Assembly (NCBI GenBank): GCA_017405465.1
Contig: JAFRAJ010000050.1
Location: forward strand, 25,199 to 89,198
Length of the DNA stretch: 64,000 nt
Direction: 5' to 3'
Source: Oscillospiraceae bacterium
Lineage (GTDB): Bacteria > Bacillota > Clostridia > Oscillospirales > Ruminococcaceae
Made by a program: the position numbers and the translations under genes. Shown in pieces: positions 34,173 through 42,624 of this stretch (position 1 is the first letter of the stretch; each line of letters starts with the position of its first letter). Below the pieces are notes generated by a model that was not told where the DNA came from, ran no database searches, and worked only from the letters and a program-made list of their open reading frames with translations.

Positions 34173-35192
34173 TCAGGGGTTACATCCTCCGCACGGAACA
34201 TATCCCTCCTCCACCAGTTCGTTGCGGCTTCCGTAGTACTCTTCTTTATTCTCTTCCGCTATATCCTTGACTCCCTGGCAGTCGGGAAGATGGAACTTTT
34301 TCCTTTTCACATTCAAAATATAAGTTCCGATCACATCTTCTTCAGTAAGATATTGTGAATATGAAGACTCGTTCTGACCGTTCTGTACCGGTGTCTCGCC
34401 GTTCTGAGCATAGTTATCGCCTGTGCGGTAGTCTATGACTATTCCGGGCTGGACATTGTATGCATAGATGCAGAAGCAGATGTCTTCTCCTTCATCTTCC
34501 ACGCTCCATGCTTCGACGAGAAGCCCGTCGCAGATAAGATTCTCTCCGGTCCATACCGGAGTCACTCTGTATCTTACATGGTTTCCTGTTTCCTTGATAT
34601 AGTCTCCGACCATGTTCTCAAGGGCATTCATGCCCTCTGTGTTCATGTACCTCGTACCTGTCACAAGGTTCCGGGGATTCGCATCCTCATCTGTAAGATA
34701 GTGCGCGATAAGATGACAGCGGTTATACAGCGCTTCTCCGTCAACGAACGAATATCTGTCCGTATGCCAGCCTGTAGGTCTGACCTCACTGATGCTTCCC
34801 CTTCCCCCGTCAGCCATGATATCTGTTCCGACGACTGCATCAGCAAGAGTGCATCTGCCAAGATCATCCAGCTGATAATAGATCTCATATGATACCGGTG
34901 CTATAAGAGCTGTATCGAAGAAAGGTACATTTCCGTTCAGAGCGACATATGCTTCACCGGAATACGGCGGGATTACAAGTCCTTTCAGCCATGTCAGTTC
35001 CGGCGCTTTAGGTGCCGGACCGCTGCCGTTCCCCTCTGCTGCTCCCGCCGAAGCAGGGACTACCGGTTTCGGAGGATCGGCAGGCAGATCAGGTATTTGC
35101 TCTTTTTTTATTATCTGATGAATAATCACTGAAAGCGCGAGTGACAATAACAGCACTGCAGAGATTATCAGAATGATTTTACGGCTGCTCAT
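34173..35192 (-). CDS. Secreted or membrane-anchored DNA/RNA non-specific endonuclease
   Basis: The 339-residue protein has an N-terminal hydrophobic anchor (residues 6-28), a proline- and alanine-rich linker, and a beta-beta-alpha-metal nuclease domain. The catalytic motif is YNRCHLIAHYL, corresponding to the RGH/RSH motif of streptococcal DNases, followed by NPRNLVTGTRYMN. A C-terminal Ada-like cysteine domain contains FHLPDCQGV and YVPCGGC. It would degrade extracellular nucleic acid outside the cell. GAGGTG lies before the ATG. Confidence 0.9.
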   Translation of the reverse strand: MSSRKIILIISAVLLLSLALSVIIHQIIKKEQIPDLPADPPKPVVPASAGAAEGNGSGPAPKAPELTWLKGLVIPPYSGEAYVALNGNVPFFDTALIAPVSYEIYYQLDDLGRCTLADAVVGTDIMADGGRGSISEVRPTGWHTDRYSFVDGEALYNRCHLIAHYLTDEDANPRNLVTGTRYMNTEGMNALENMVGDYIKETGNHVRYRVTPVWTGENLICDGLLVEAWSVEDEGEDICFCIYAYNVQPGIVIDYRTGDNYAQNGETPVQNGQNESSYSQYLTEEDVIGTYILNVKRKKFHLPDCQGVKDIAEENKEEYYGSRNELVEEGYVPCGGCNP

Positions 35193-35229
35193 TAAAAATC
35201 AACACCTCATGATACAGAATAGCTATTCA

Positions 35230-35688
35230 CTATGATCTTCTCACAAAACGGGAACAGGAGATGCTGTCATGAGAACTTCCGCGGATCTTTTCCTCTGACA
35301 GTTTCCTGAACTTCTTCAGATAGCCTGCAGGAAGCCGAAGATCCGACAGATATAATCTGTTCCATTCATACAGAATCATCTCATCTACTTTATCAAGATA
35401 TTCCGTTATGTCGGTATTCTCCACGAAAGCCCATCCGTTCTCCTCATCAGCCCGGGCAAGGAAGGCATCACCAGCCAGAGACGGCTTTGCTGTCCTGCAT
35501 CTCAGTTCATCCTCAGTGAATACTTCGTCTTTTATTAGTGACGCTTCCGAATAAGAATTCATAAAAAGCCCGGCGTCCTCCTTTCGGAGGATACCGAGCA
35601 TATGTTCGCGCATCTTTTTATCTCTGGACTGCCTTCTGTGATTGAATGAATATCCGAGATTCTCATCTACGCACAGTATTAATTTCAT
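35230..35688 (-). CDS. Conserved hypothetical protein, cytoplasmic
   Basis: The 152-residue protein begins MKLILCVDENLGYSFNHRRQ, a pattern I associate with a small Bacillota family sometimes labelled ribonuclease Z, but it has no metallo-beta-lactamase motif. Hence I give no function. It has no signal peptide or membrane segment and ends with serine- and arginine-rich sequence. AAGGTA precedes the ATG. It lies 37 bases upstream of the nuclease gene and could share its transcript. Confidence 0.6.
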   Translation of the reverse strand: MKLILCVDENLGYSFNHRRQSRDKKMREHMLGILRKEDAGLFMNSYSEASLIKDEVFTEDELRCRTAKPSLAGDAFLARADEENGWAFVENTDITEYLDKVDEMILYEWNRLYLSDLRLPAGYLKKFRKLSEEKIRGSSHDSISCSRFVRRS

Positions 35689-35741
35689 AATATATTACCT
35701 TTTGGACGTTTTTGGAAATTTCTTTACGCCATTCAGACTAT

Positions 35742-37460
35742 TCAGGGACTTCCGGGACCTCCGCCGAAACCTCCCGGAGGCTGCTGTCCTCCGGGGCCTC
35801 CACCGAGACCGCCGTGACCGCTTCCGAAGTCTCCATCTCCTCCATGGCCACCGAAACCGCCCTGTCCCCCGCCGAAGCCTCCCATCATACCGCCTCCCTG
35901 ACCGTATGATGTGACTTTATCTGTGATGATTATATCATAGGCTTCGTTACCAACCAGAAGAGTATATTCTCCGTTCAGTTCAAGTTCAGGTGATGAGTAT
36001 ATTATACTTCCGCCGCTCTTTGCAGCCGTATGCTCCAGAAGGACATCATTATTACTGTCAAGGATCTTTATAACAGTTCCTGAGGTGAAACCGGCTCCGT
36101 AATAGAATGAATACTGCCCGCTGCTGCGGTCCGGAGTCTCCGCCATACCTGTAGATCCTACCGCCAGCAGTGTTCCTCCGTTAACCGTGATCGTCCCGCC
36201 TGTCTCTGTTCCTGAGTCCAGAGAACCGTTACCGCTTCCTGTAGGTCCGTCAACTATTATCAGTCCTCCGTTGACTATTATGCTTCCGTTGGAATCCAGT
36301 CCGTCTCCCTGTGCATCTACATACACTGTACCTCCGTTGAATATCAGCATCGGCTGATCACCGGTACTGTATGCATTGCCTGGCCTCCATCCAAAGGCGG
36401 AACCTTCCCCGGTCGTGCAGTTGAATCCGTCATCAGAAGATTTCAGGCTGATATTTCCTCCGTTTACGGTTATATTCCTGCCTTCTATCCCTTCTGTAGA
36501 GGAGTTTACGGTTATATTGCCTGATTCGATGGTGATATCCCCGTCTGTATGAAGCGCGTCATCTGTGCAGTCCACGCTGACTGTCGCCCCGTTGATAAGA
36601 ATATCCTTATCACAGTTTATCCCGTCATCCTTGCTTTCAAGTATCAGTTCTCCGCCGCTTAGTTCGATGAGAGTGGTAGCTTTTATTCCATCATCCAGGC
36701 TGGAGATGGTTATACTCCCTCCGGACACAGTAACGGCACCGGTGCTTTCAGCGTCCTCGTCGTCAGACTTGAGCCCGTCTCCGGCTGATATGACGCTGAT
36801 ATTACCACCTGTAACAGTAAGAGAATCCTTTCCCTTGATCCCGTTGTTGACCGCCATGACTTCTATGATCCCTGAATCGATAAGAAGATCATTGCTGCAG
36901 TGGATCCCGTTATTGATATACCCGTAGACTTCAAGTTTCCCGTCTCCGGATATAGCCGCATCATCGCAGAAAGTCAGAGCGCCTCCTGATGCATTGCTGT
37001 TTACAGAAGCACTGGATATGTCTACTTCCCGGCCGCTCCGAAACCTGTTGACCGTTCCTTCACTGAGATAGACCGTAAGGCCATGACTGTTCTCTACGAA
37101 CAAAGCCGCGTCATTCTCATTTATCACTGTGACACCGTTAAGAACAAGGATCACAGGTTTGTCATCAGAAGTGCTGACCCTTATCTGGCCATTGTCCAGT
37201 GTGCCGGTGATCCGGTACTTTCCGGCTTTAGTCACAGAAACAGTACTTCCGGATACAGATGCTCCTGTACCTTTTATCTCAGCAGTGCTGCCGTTGAGAA
37301 TGATATCTGCAGCGAGATCTCTGCTGCCGGGATCGGCGACTTCAGGTATATCTGCCGTACCAGTATCTTTTTTCTGTCCTCCGTATATGACGGTGTATGC
37401 CGTCACTGCTGCAAGCATGAGGACAAGTACGGCCGCGATTATCTTCGTTCCTGTCTTCAT
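35742..37460 (-). CDS. Secreted parallel beta-helix (carbohydrate-binding DUF4353-type) protein with Gly-rich tail
   Basis: The 572-residue protein has an N-terminal signal or anchor (residues 7-27). A long repetitive body follows, with recurring turns such as SGGSITISSLDDGIKA, NGATVSVDCTDDALHT and NGGNISLKSSDDGFNC, each about 20 residues, as in DUF4353/carbohydrate-binding right-handed beta-helices. The last 55 residues are almost only G, with F, Q, P, D and H. It would be exported and surface-exposed. It is the last gene of an operon with DUF4956 and VTC genes, a set often found with CotH-like proteins. Confidence 0.85.
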   Translation of the reverse strand: MKTGTKIIAAVLVLMLAAVTAYTVIYGGQKKDTGTADIPEVADPGSRDLAADIILNGSTAEIKGTGASVSGSTVSVTKAGKYRITGTLDNGQIRVSTSDDKPVILVLNGVTVINENDAALFVENSHGLTVYLSEGTVNRFRSGREVDISSASVNSNASGGALTFCDDAAISGDGKLEVYGYINNGIHCSNDLLIDSGIIEVMAVNNGIKGKDSLTVTGGNISVISAGDGLKSDDEDAESTGAVTVSGGSITISSLDDGIKATTLIELSGGELILESKDDGINCDKDILINGATVSVDCTDDALHTDGDITIESGNITVNSSTEGIEGRNITVNGGNISLKSSDDGFNCTTGEGSAFGWRPGNAYSTGDQPMLIFNGGTVYVDAQGDGLDSNGSIIVNGGLIIVDGPTGSGNGSLDSGTETGGTITVNGGTLLAVGSTGMAETPDRSSGQYSFYYGAGFTSGTVIKILDSNNDVLLEHTAAKSGGSIIYSSPELELNGEYTLLVGNEAYDIIITDKVTSYGQGGGMMGGFGGGQGGFGGHGGDGDFGSGHGGLGGGPGGQQPPGGFGGGPGSP

Positions 37461-37478
37461 AAGGTTTTCCCTCTACAG

Positions 37479-38138
37479 TCAGATGCTGTCGTGTTCACCG
37501 TATGAACCTATACTGACATTCAGATTCCCGTTTCTGACCCTGATGTCATCGATGAACTGCTTGATCTCAGCAGGATCATTCAGAGTTATTGAATACGTGA
37601 GCTCATAAACCGTACCCATGTTGGCTGTACGGACCTTTTCCAGCTGGTGAAGAGACGTGTATCTGCTGAACACGTCATCGAACATGCCTTCGAAATCCAA
37701 ATCTTCAGGGACCTGTATCTTAAGCGTCCTCACAGCATGCCTTTCACCGAACTTAAGAGCAGTGACGGTATAGAAGAGTACTGCGATAGCGACCAGAACC
37801 AGGGCCGCGAAAGCGATGTAACCCATGCCGAGCAGCATCCCGATAGCCATTGAAGCGAAGATCGCGAGCATCTCCCTGCCGTTTCCTGCCACAGAACGGA
37901 ATCTTACAAGCGTGAATGCCCCTGCGACAGCTACTCCAACTCCCAGATTATCGTTTACTGTAAATATGATCACTGCGGAGACCATTGGCAGCAATGCCAG
38001 CATGACGGCCAGACTTTTTGACTGTACCGTCCTGAAGGAGAAAACGAGGGAATTCAGCATTCCCAGAACTGCCGCTGCAAGCAGCATTATAAGAACATTT
38101 GTCACCGTTACGGTGCCTGCAAAAATACTATTAAACAT
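37479..38138 (-). CDS. DUF4956 family membrane protein
   Basis: The 219-residue protein has four predicted membrane helices in its first 125 residues. The highly conserved DNLGVGVAVAGAFTLVRFRSV block sits between helices, and a cytoplasmic ferredoxin-like tail includes YELTYSITL and SIGSYGEHDSI. DUF4956 proteins occur beside VTC polyphosphate polymerases and may form a membrane partner for them. The start overlaps the VTC gene by eight bases, and GGAGAG lies upstream. Confidence 0.9.
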   Translation of the reverse strand: MFNSIFAGTVTVTNVLIMLLAAAVLGMLNSLVFSFRTVQSKSLAVMLALLPMVSAVIIFTVNDNLGVGVAVAGAFTLVRFRSVAGNGREMLAIFASMAIGMLLGMGYIAFAALVLVAIAVLFYTVTALKFGERHAVRTLKIQVPEDLDFEGMFDDVFSRYTSLHQLEKVRTANMGTVYELTYSITLNDPAEIKQFIDDIRVRNGNLNVSIGSYGEHDSI

Positions 38139-38892
38139 TTTTTACTCTCCTGTCTGTATCATGACCGGCATACATGCCGGGGATTATCACTTCTTTATAA
38201 CAGGTCCCTATCTTGCTGAAGGAACCCGGGTATATCCTGTTTTCCGATAATGCTTTTGCAAACCAGAGAGGAACGCCGCCTTCTGTTTTTACTTCCATTA
38301 TCCTGAATCCCGGTTCACGAAGCGGTATGCCCTGACTTCCTTTCCTGAGATCCAGATCTGTGAGCCTGTATCGTATATCTGAATCGAATGTGAGTCTGAA
38401 TCCCGGGTCAGCAGGACTTGAATATGCCGTCCTTTCATAGCCTATGAAGGCTGCCGGTTCAAGCTGGTATCGTTTCATGACCCACATGATCTCCTTCTGG
38501 ATCTGAAGATCGTGATCCAGAGTTCTTCCCTCTTCCAACAGACCTATGATCTGCTGATATGTCCCTGCGACCCTTCTCTTATATACGATGCCGTCATATT
38601 TCTTTTTTATCTCCGCGAATACCGTGGACTCATCATCAGGAACACCGTAACTTCTTAACCTGAATTTCTCCTTGTAGAACGGTTTATCTGCAGATCTGCC
38701 TATCAGACTGAAGTCATTATCGTCATAGTAGATGCTCATGATCGTCGTAGTTCCATACTCGTCCATGAGCAGCCTGTCTTTTACAGAATTCCAAAGCATT
38801 TCAAACTGCGATGCGTCCAGGAGGTATTTCTTTTCTTTTCTTTTGAATGATCTCTGTACTCCGCTGCCGGAGTCCTTAAGATGTTCTTCCAT
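38131..38892 (-). CDS. VTC-domain polyphosphate polymerase-like protein
   Basis: The 253-residue protein has the tunnel-lining charge pattern of VTC4-type polymerases: RSFKRKEKKYLL near residue 14, MSIYYDD, EKFRLRSYG, FAEIKKKYDGIVYKRRV, and RIMEVKTEGGVPLWFAKAL near the end. Eukaryotic VTC4 makes polyphosphate from ATP at a membrane. Bacterial forms next to DUF4956 are thought to act in a similar way, but this is not proven. The ATG at 38892 has AGGAGG eight bases upstream. It is the first gene of the operon VTC-DUF4956-beta-helix. Confidence 0.9.
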   Translation of the reverse strand: MEEHLKDSGSGVQRSFKRKEKKYLLDASQFEMLWNSVKDRLLMDEYGTTTIMSIYYDDNDFSLIGRSADKPFYKEKFRLRSYGVPDDESTVFAEIKKKYDGIVYKRRVAGTYQQIIGLLEEGRTLDHDLQIQKEIMWVMKRYQLEPAAFIGYERTAYSSPADPGFRLTFDSDIRYRLTDLDLRKGSQGIPLREPGFRIMEVKTEGGVPLWFAKALSENRIYPGSFSKIGTCYKEVIIPGMYAGHDTDRRVKNV

Positions 38893-39016
38893 CTGTTCCG
38901 CCTCCTGTCTTGATGTCAACAGTATAGATCCGGAATGTGATGATTGTGAAAACACCAGTTGAAAAAAGAATGGATTCGATTTCCGATTCTTCTTTAAGAA
39001 TTCTATCGTATCTTTA

Positions 39017-39045
39017 TTGATTTTCTCTTTTCCATAAAGTACAAT
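39017..39045 (+). promoter_or_regulatory. Promoter of the metK leader
   Basis: TTGATT (39017-39022) and TACAAT (39040-39045) have a 17-base spacer. Transcription would start near 39052, giving a leader of about 186 bases. Confidence 0.7.
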
Positions 39046-39094
39046 ACTCCCGGTATCCCGTTAAGGGAGCTTAAAAATTTAACATTAAACATCA

Positions 39095-39178
39095 CCTATA
39101 AAGAGTGCGCGAGGGACAAGCCCTGCGACCGCACGGCAACCTGCCTGACGGTAAGGTGCCAAAGCTTGTATGATGGGT
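39095..39178 (+). promoter_or_regulatory. SAM riboswitch (SAM-I/SAM-IV clan) upstream of metK
   Basis: The core contains GAGGGACAAGCCC, then CGGCAACCTGCC and AAGGTGCCAAAGC, the conserved joints of the SAM-I/IV ligand pocket. A likely P1 pairs TATAAAG (39097-39103) with CTTGTA (39165-39170). Downstream, TGATGGGT (39171-39178) can pair over eight bases, including two G-U pairs, with GCCCGTCA (39194-39201), the 5' arm of the terminator. SAM binding should free the terminator and shut off metK. It looks closer to SAM-IV or SAM-I/IV variants than to classic S-box RNAs. Confidence 0.85.
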
Positions 39179-39192
39179 CCCCTGTTTATCTG

Positions 39193-39217
39193 AGCCCGTC
39201 ATTGACGGGCTTTTTTA
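39193..39217 (+). terminator. Riboswitch-controlled terminator before metK
   Basis: AGCCCGTC (39193-39200) pairs perfectly with GACGGGCT (39204-39211), followed by a T run. It is the off-state of the SAM switch. Confidence 0.9.
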
Positions 39218-39237
39218 GTAGGAGAAACGGAGTAAAA

Positions 39238-40284
39238 ATGAGATTATTCACCAGCGAACAAGTTTCCTGCGGACATCCTGACAAAGTATGCGATTTCATC
39301 GCGGACACGATACTTGACGATTACATCGCGGCTGATCCCGCCAGCCGGGTAGCTCTGGAAGTCCTCATCAAGAACGAGCATGTCGTTCTTGCAGGAGAGA
39401 TAACCAGCTCAGCACAGATAGACAGAAAAGCCGGAGTAAGAAAAGCTCTTGAGCAGGTCGGACTCGATTTTGATTTCAAGCTGGATGATCTGGTATTCCG
39501 CCAGAGTCCGGATATCGCCATGGGAGTGGATACAGGCGGAGCCGGAGATCAGGGAATAATGTTCGGTTATGCATGTGACGAGACTCCGGAGTGTCTCCCC
39601 CTTTCCTATATGCTCGCCACCGACGCCCTGAAAGAGCTGAGAGCGCTGAGGCATCCTTTGCTGGGACCTGATGCCAAATCCCAGGTGACTGTTCGTTTCC
39701 AGGATGACGGCACTCCTTCCATAGATACATTTCTGATATCCACACAGCACCGTGAGGAGCTGCCTATAGAAGCTGTCCGTGAGATAGCAGGCGGAGTGAT
39801 GGAGACTTCGGCAAAGAAATACGGCATGAACTGCGATTTCAGAAAGCTGTGCAATCCCACCGGCAGATTCGTCATCGGAGGCAGCTTCGGTGATGCAGGC
39901 GTCACAGGAAGAAAGATAATCTGCGACACGTACGGCGGAGGCGGACGCCATGGCGGCGGAGCTTTCTCGGGAAAGGATCCTACAAAAGTAGACAGATCCG
40001 CAGCATATATGGCAAGATATCTTTCCAAATATCTGCTCAAAAAGCACGGTCTTCATGAGGCAGAGGTCCAGCTGTCCTATGCGATTGGTGTACGTGAACC
40101 TGTATCTGTTGCTGTTACAGCAGACAGAAACTGGAACAGTACAATGGCAGAAGAACTGCTGAGAAATTTCGATCTTACTCCAAGAGGAATAATCGAGTTT
40201 CTCGGGCTCAGAAACGTCAAATTCTCATCGGTATCCTCATACGGCCATTTCACGAATCAGGATATGCCTTGGGAAAAATTCTGA
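39238..40284 (+). CDS. metK: S-adenosylmethionine synthetase, compact form
   Basis: The 348-residue enzyme makes SAM from methionine and ATP. Key blocks are present: GHPDK near residue 12, GAGDQGIMFGYA, DAKSQVTV, NPTGRFVIGG, and the P-loop-like GGGAFSGKDPTKVDRSAAY. It is about 35 residues shorter than the usual 380-400: the gating loop before GAGDQG is trimmed and the chain ends at PWEKF without the usual C-terminal helix. GGAG lies before the ATG. The SAM riboswitch provides product feedback. Confidence 0.95.
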   Translation: MRLFTSEQVSCGHPDKVCDFIADTILDDYIAADPASRVALEVLIKNEHVVLAGEITSSAQIDRKAGVRKALEQVGLDFDFKLDDLVFRQSPDIAMGVDTGGAGDQGIMFGYACDETPECLPLSYMLATDALKELRALRHPLLGPDAKSQVTVRFQDDGTPSIDTFLISTQHREELPIEAVREIAGGVMETSAKKYGMNCDFRKLCNPTGRFVIGGSFGDAGVTGRKIICDTYGGGGRHGGGAFSGKDPTKVDRSAAYMARYLSKYLLKKHGLHEAEVQLSYAIGVREPVSVAVTADRNWNSTMAEELLRNFDLTPRGIIEFLGLRNVKFSSVSSYGHFTNQDMPWEKF

Positions 40285-40295
40285 AACACTTAAAA

Positions 40296-40340
40296 AGGAA
40301 GGATGCCCGTTCACAAGACGGACATCCTTCCTGGTTTTTT
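40296..40340 (+). terminator. Terminator after metK
   Basis: AGGAAGGATG (40296-40305) pairs with CATCCTTCCT (40323-40332), followed by GG and a T run. Confidence 0.9.
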
Positions 40341-40348
40341 ACTGTTTT

Positions 40349-40741
40349 TCAGAACTCGATAGTAACAGGTTCTGCAGAGAAGGAGCTTATTACAGCTGTT
40401 CCGTTCTTTATGAAGAACACCGCTGTGTTCCCGTCTCCGGCTTTATACATGTTCTTGAGACCGGGGTTCTCGTCCAGCATATGCTGCTGCGCCTCTATCC
40501 TTTCGTCCAGCACCGCTTCTCCGCAGACGCGGATCCAGGCGCTGCCGTCATATGCGCAGATCTCAAACTTGGGATTTGCCAGGAGCTGCTTAGCCACATC
40601 CTTGACAAGTCCGGTCTGGAAATAGAGCTTACCTTCGAACATGTCTATGGTACCAAAAGGTCTGACTCTGGGCTGGTCGCCATCCACAGTGGCAAGATAA
40701 TATGTGTGGACTTTCTTAAGGAAATCATATACTCTCTGCAT
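40349..40741 (-). CDS. Pyridoxamine 5'-phosphate oxidase-family flavin-binding protein
   Basis: The 130-residue split-barrel protein has the typical start VYDFLKKVHTYYLATVDGDQPRVRPFG and the strand KLYFQTGLVKDVAKQL, where FMN phosphate binds. A later strand IRVCGEAVL matches the small PPOx-fold family common in Clostridia. It probably binds FMN or a related flavin; the reaction is unknown. AGGAGG precedes the ATG. It follows the aldo/keto reductase gene on the same strand by 36 bases. Confidence 0.88.
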   Translation of the reverse strand: MQRVYDFLKKVHTYYLATVDGDQPRVRPFGTIDMFEGKLYFQTGLVKDVAKQLLANPKFEICAYDGSAWIRVCGEAVLDERIEAQQHMLDENPGLKNMYKAGDGNTAVFFIKNGTAVISSFSAEPVTIEF

Positions 40742-40777
40742 TTTGAATCCTCCTATAAATAATGACAGTTGATTCTG

Positions 40778-41890
40778 TCAGCTATTGATCAGTTCAGCAA
40801 ATGCCTTCATGACAGAAGGAACATCGATGCTCTGCGGACATGCTGCCGAGCACTGACCGCACCCGATACATGCTGAAGGAAGCTTATCTTCCGGAAGAGC
40901 CTTGATCTGATTGTTGACTGCGGCTCCGGCTCCGACCTTGAGCTCATTGTAGAGTGAGATCAGGAACGGGATATCAAGCCCCATCGGGCATCCGTCGCAG
41001 CAGTACCTGCAGGCAGTGCATGGCACTGAATCTTTTAATTTCTCTGCTACTTCCAGCAAGGCCTCAGTCTCTTCCTCTGAGAGGAGCTTTCCATCACTGA
41101 ACGTGTTTATGTTCTCATCCACATGCCAGAACTCGTTCATACCGCTCAGGATGATCCTGACATTTGGAAGGGCCTGAAGGAATCTGAACGCCCAGGCCGA
41201 ATAGCTGTCCTCGGGACGCAGTTCTTTAAGTTTTGCACCAAGAGCATCCGGCAGGTTCTGCAGCTTTCCGCCTCTGACGGGTTCCATTACCCAGACACCG
41301 ATTCCTCTTTCTGTGAGCAGTTCGTATTTGCCTTTCGCATCCTGAAGGGTCCAGTCAAGATAGTTGAGCTGGATCTGACAGAACTCGAAGACTCCGGGAT
41401 GTCTGTCAAGGAACGCTTCCAGATTTTCCTTCCTGGCGTGACAGGAGAATCCGAAGTGTTTTATCCTGCCGAGTCTCTTCTGCTCGAGGAAGTAGTCCAG
41501 CGTTTCCTGCTTGTCATAGACTTCCATAGAAGTCTCACTGACATTGTGCAGCAGATAGAAATCAAAGTAGTCTGTCTTGCACTTTTCAAGCTGCTGTTCA
41601 AAGATCTCAGCGGGAGATGTTCCCGGGGCGACTCTGTGTCCGGGGAATTTCGTAGCCAGCATATAACTGTTTCTGGGATATACCGACAGAGCTTCACCGG
41701 CTATCCTCTCGGAATTGCCTCCCAGATAAGGCCACGCGGTATCGAAGTATCTTATACCTTTATCATAACCGTATCTGACCAGTTCTACGGATTTTTCCCA
41801 GTCAAGTTCTCCGTCTGCATTGTTCGGAAGCCTCATGAGACCGAATCCGAACATAGGGAATGTCAGATCTTCAAAAGTTCTTGTGATCAA
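40778..41890 (-). CDS. Aldo/keto reductase with C-terminal 4Fe-4S ferredoxin domain
   Basis: The 370-residue protein has an AKR barrel: GFGLMRLP near residue 16, YFDTAWPYLGG with the catalytic Asp and Tyr, the lysine in ATKFPGH, and the histidine in LLHNVSE. A ferredoxin-like tail has CTACRYCCDGCPMG and CIGCGQCSAACPQSID, giving two cluster-binding sets. These predicted oxidoreductases are common in anaerobes. I chose the TTG at 41890 because AGGAG lies five bases upstream; a longer start has none. It is first in a two-gene unit with the PPOx-family gene. Confidence 0.9.
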   Translation of the reverse strand: MITRTFEDLTFPMFGFGLMRLPNNADGELDWEKSVELVRYGYDKGIRYFDTAWPYLGGNSERIAGEALSVYPRNSYMLATKFPGHRVAPGTSPAEIFEQQLEKCKTDYFDFYLLHNVSETSMEVYDKQETLDYFLEQKRLGRIKHFGFSCHARKENLEAFLDRHPGVFEFCQIQLNYLDWTLQDAKGKYELLTERGIGVWVMEPVRGGKLQNLPDALGAKLKELRPEDSYSAWAFRFLQALPNVRIILSGMNEFWHVDENINTFSDGKLLSEEETEALLEVAEKLKDSVPCTACRYCCDGCPMGLDIPFLISLYNELKVGAGAAVNNQIKALPEDKLPSACIGCGQCSAACPQSIDVPSVMKAFAELINS

Positions 41891-42032
41891 TCTCTCTCTC
41901 CTTTCAAAACGTACCAAGCGATTGATTTACTTTCTGTTTTAATTTTATGTCGGCATAAGTATTTCCGTCAAACGCACCCACCCGTTTTGATATAATTGAA
42001 ATCAAGAAAGCCAACAGAAAGAGGTCTGCAAA

Positions 42033-42605
42033 GTGTCTCAGAAAAGAGATATGATCATCGGCACCGTCAGCAGTTATGTGCCCAAAAGCGAGAGAGAAGC
42101 TGCGGACAAGAAACAGATACTGCACTATCTGGAAGACGGACGGGATGCACTTACTAGAGATGATACAGTTGCCCATTTCACTGCTTCATCATGGGTGACT
42201 GATCCTTCACGCACCATGGTGCTCATGGCATATCACAACATATACAGACAATGGGCATGGCTCGGCGGACATGCGGACGGAGAACCGGATCTGTCAGCTG
42301 TTGCCTTAAGGGAAGCCCGGGAAGAAACAGGGATCGAACATATCAGATTCCTTGACAAAGCTCCTGTGTCTCTTGAGGTGTTGAATGTTGCTTCACACAT
42401 TAAAAATTCAGAGATAGTCTCTCCTCATCTTCACCTTAACCTCACCTATCTCTTTGAGGCAGATCCTGCCCTCTCACTCAGAATAAAGAGCGACGAGAAC
42501 TCCGCAGTCGGCTGGAGGACAGAGGAGCAGGTCATGGCCGGCGTCACAGAAGAACAGATCATTCCCATATACGAAAAACTGCTGAGAATAATGAAACAGT
42601 ACTGA
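42033..42605 (+). CDS. NUDIX hydrolase
   Basis: The 190-residue protein has a complete NUDIX box: GGHADGEPDLSAVALREAR followed by EETGI. It belongs to a larger NUDIX branch with an N-terminal helical extension (YLEDGRDALTRDDTVAHFTAS). It would cleave a nucleoside diphosphate derivative; the substrate is unknown. Translation starts at GTG with AGAGG upstream. The pyrophosphatase gene follows after 19 bases. Confidence 0.9.
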   Translation: MSQKRDMIIGTVSSYVPKSEREAADKKQILHYLEDGRDALTRDDTVAHFTASSWVTDPSRTMVLMAYHNIYRQWAWLGGHADGEPDLSAVALREAREETGIEHIRFLDKAPVSLEVLNVASHIKNSEIVSPHLHLNLTYLFEADPALSLRIKSDENSAVGWRTEEQVMAGVTEEQIIPIYEKLLRIMKQY

Positions 42606-42624
42606 AAGTCAGGAGGAAAACAGA

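Noticed and set aside
35900..37300. Tandem DNA repeats or CRISPR-like array
   Set aside because: The periodicity comes from about 20-residue turns of the encoded beta-helix. The DNA copies are too diverged to be repeats of an array.
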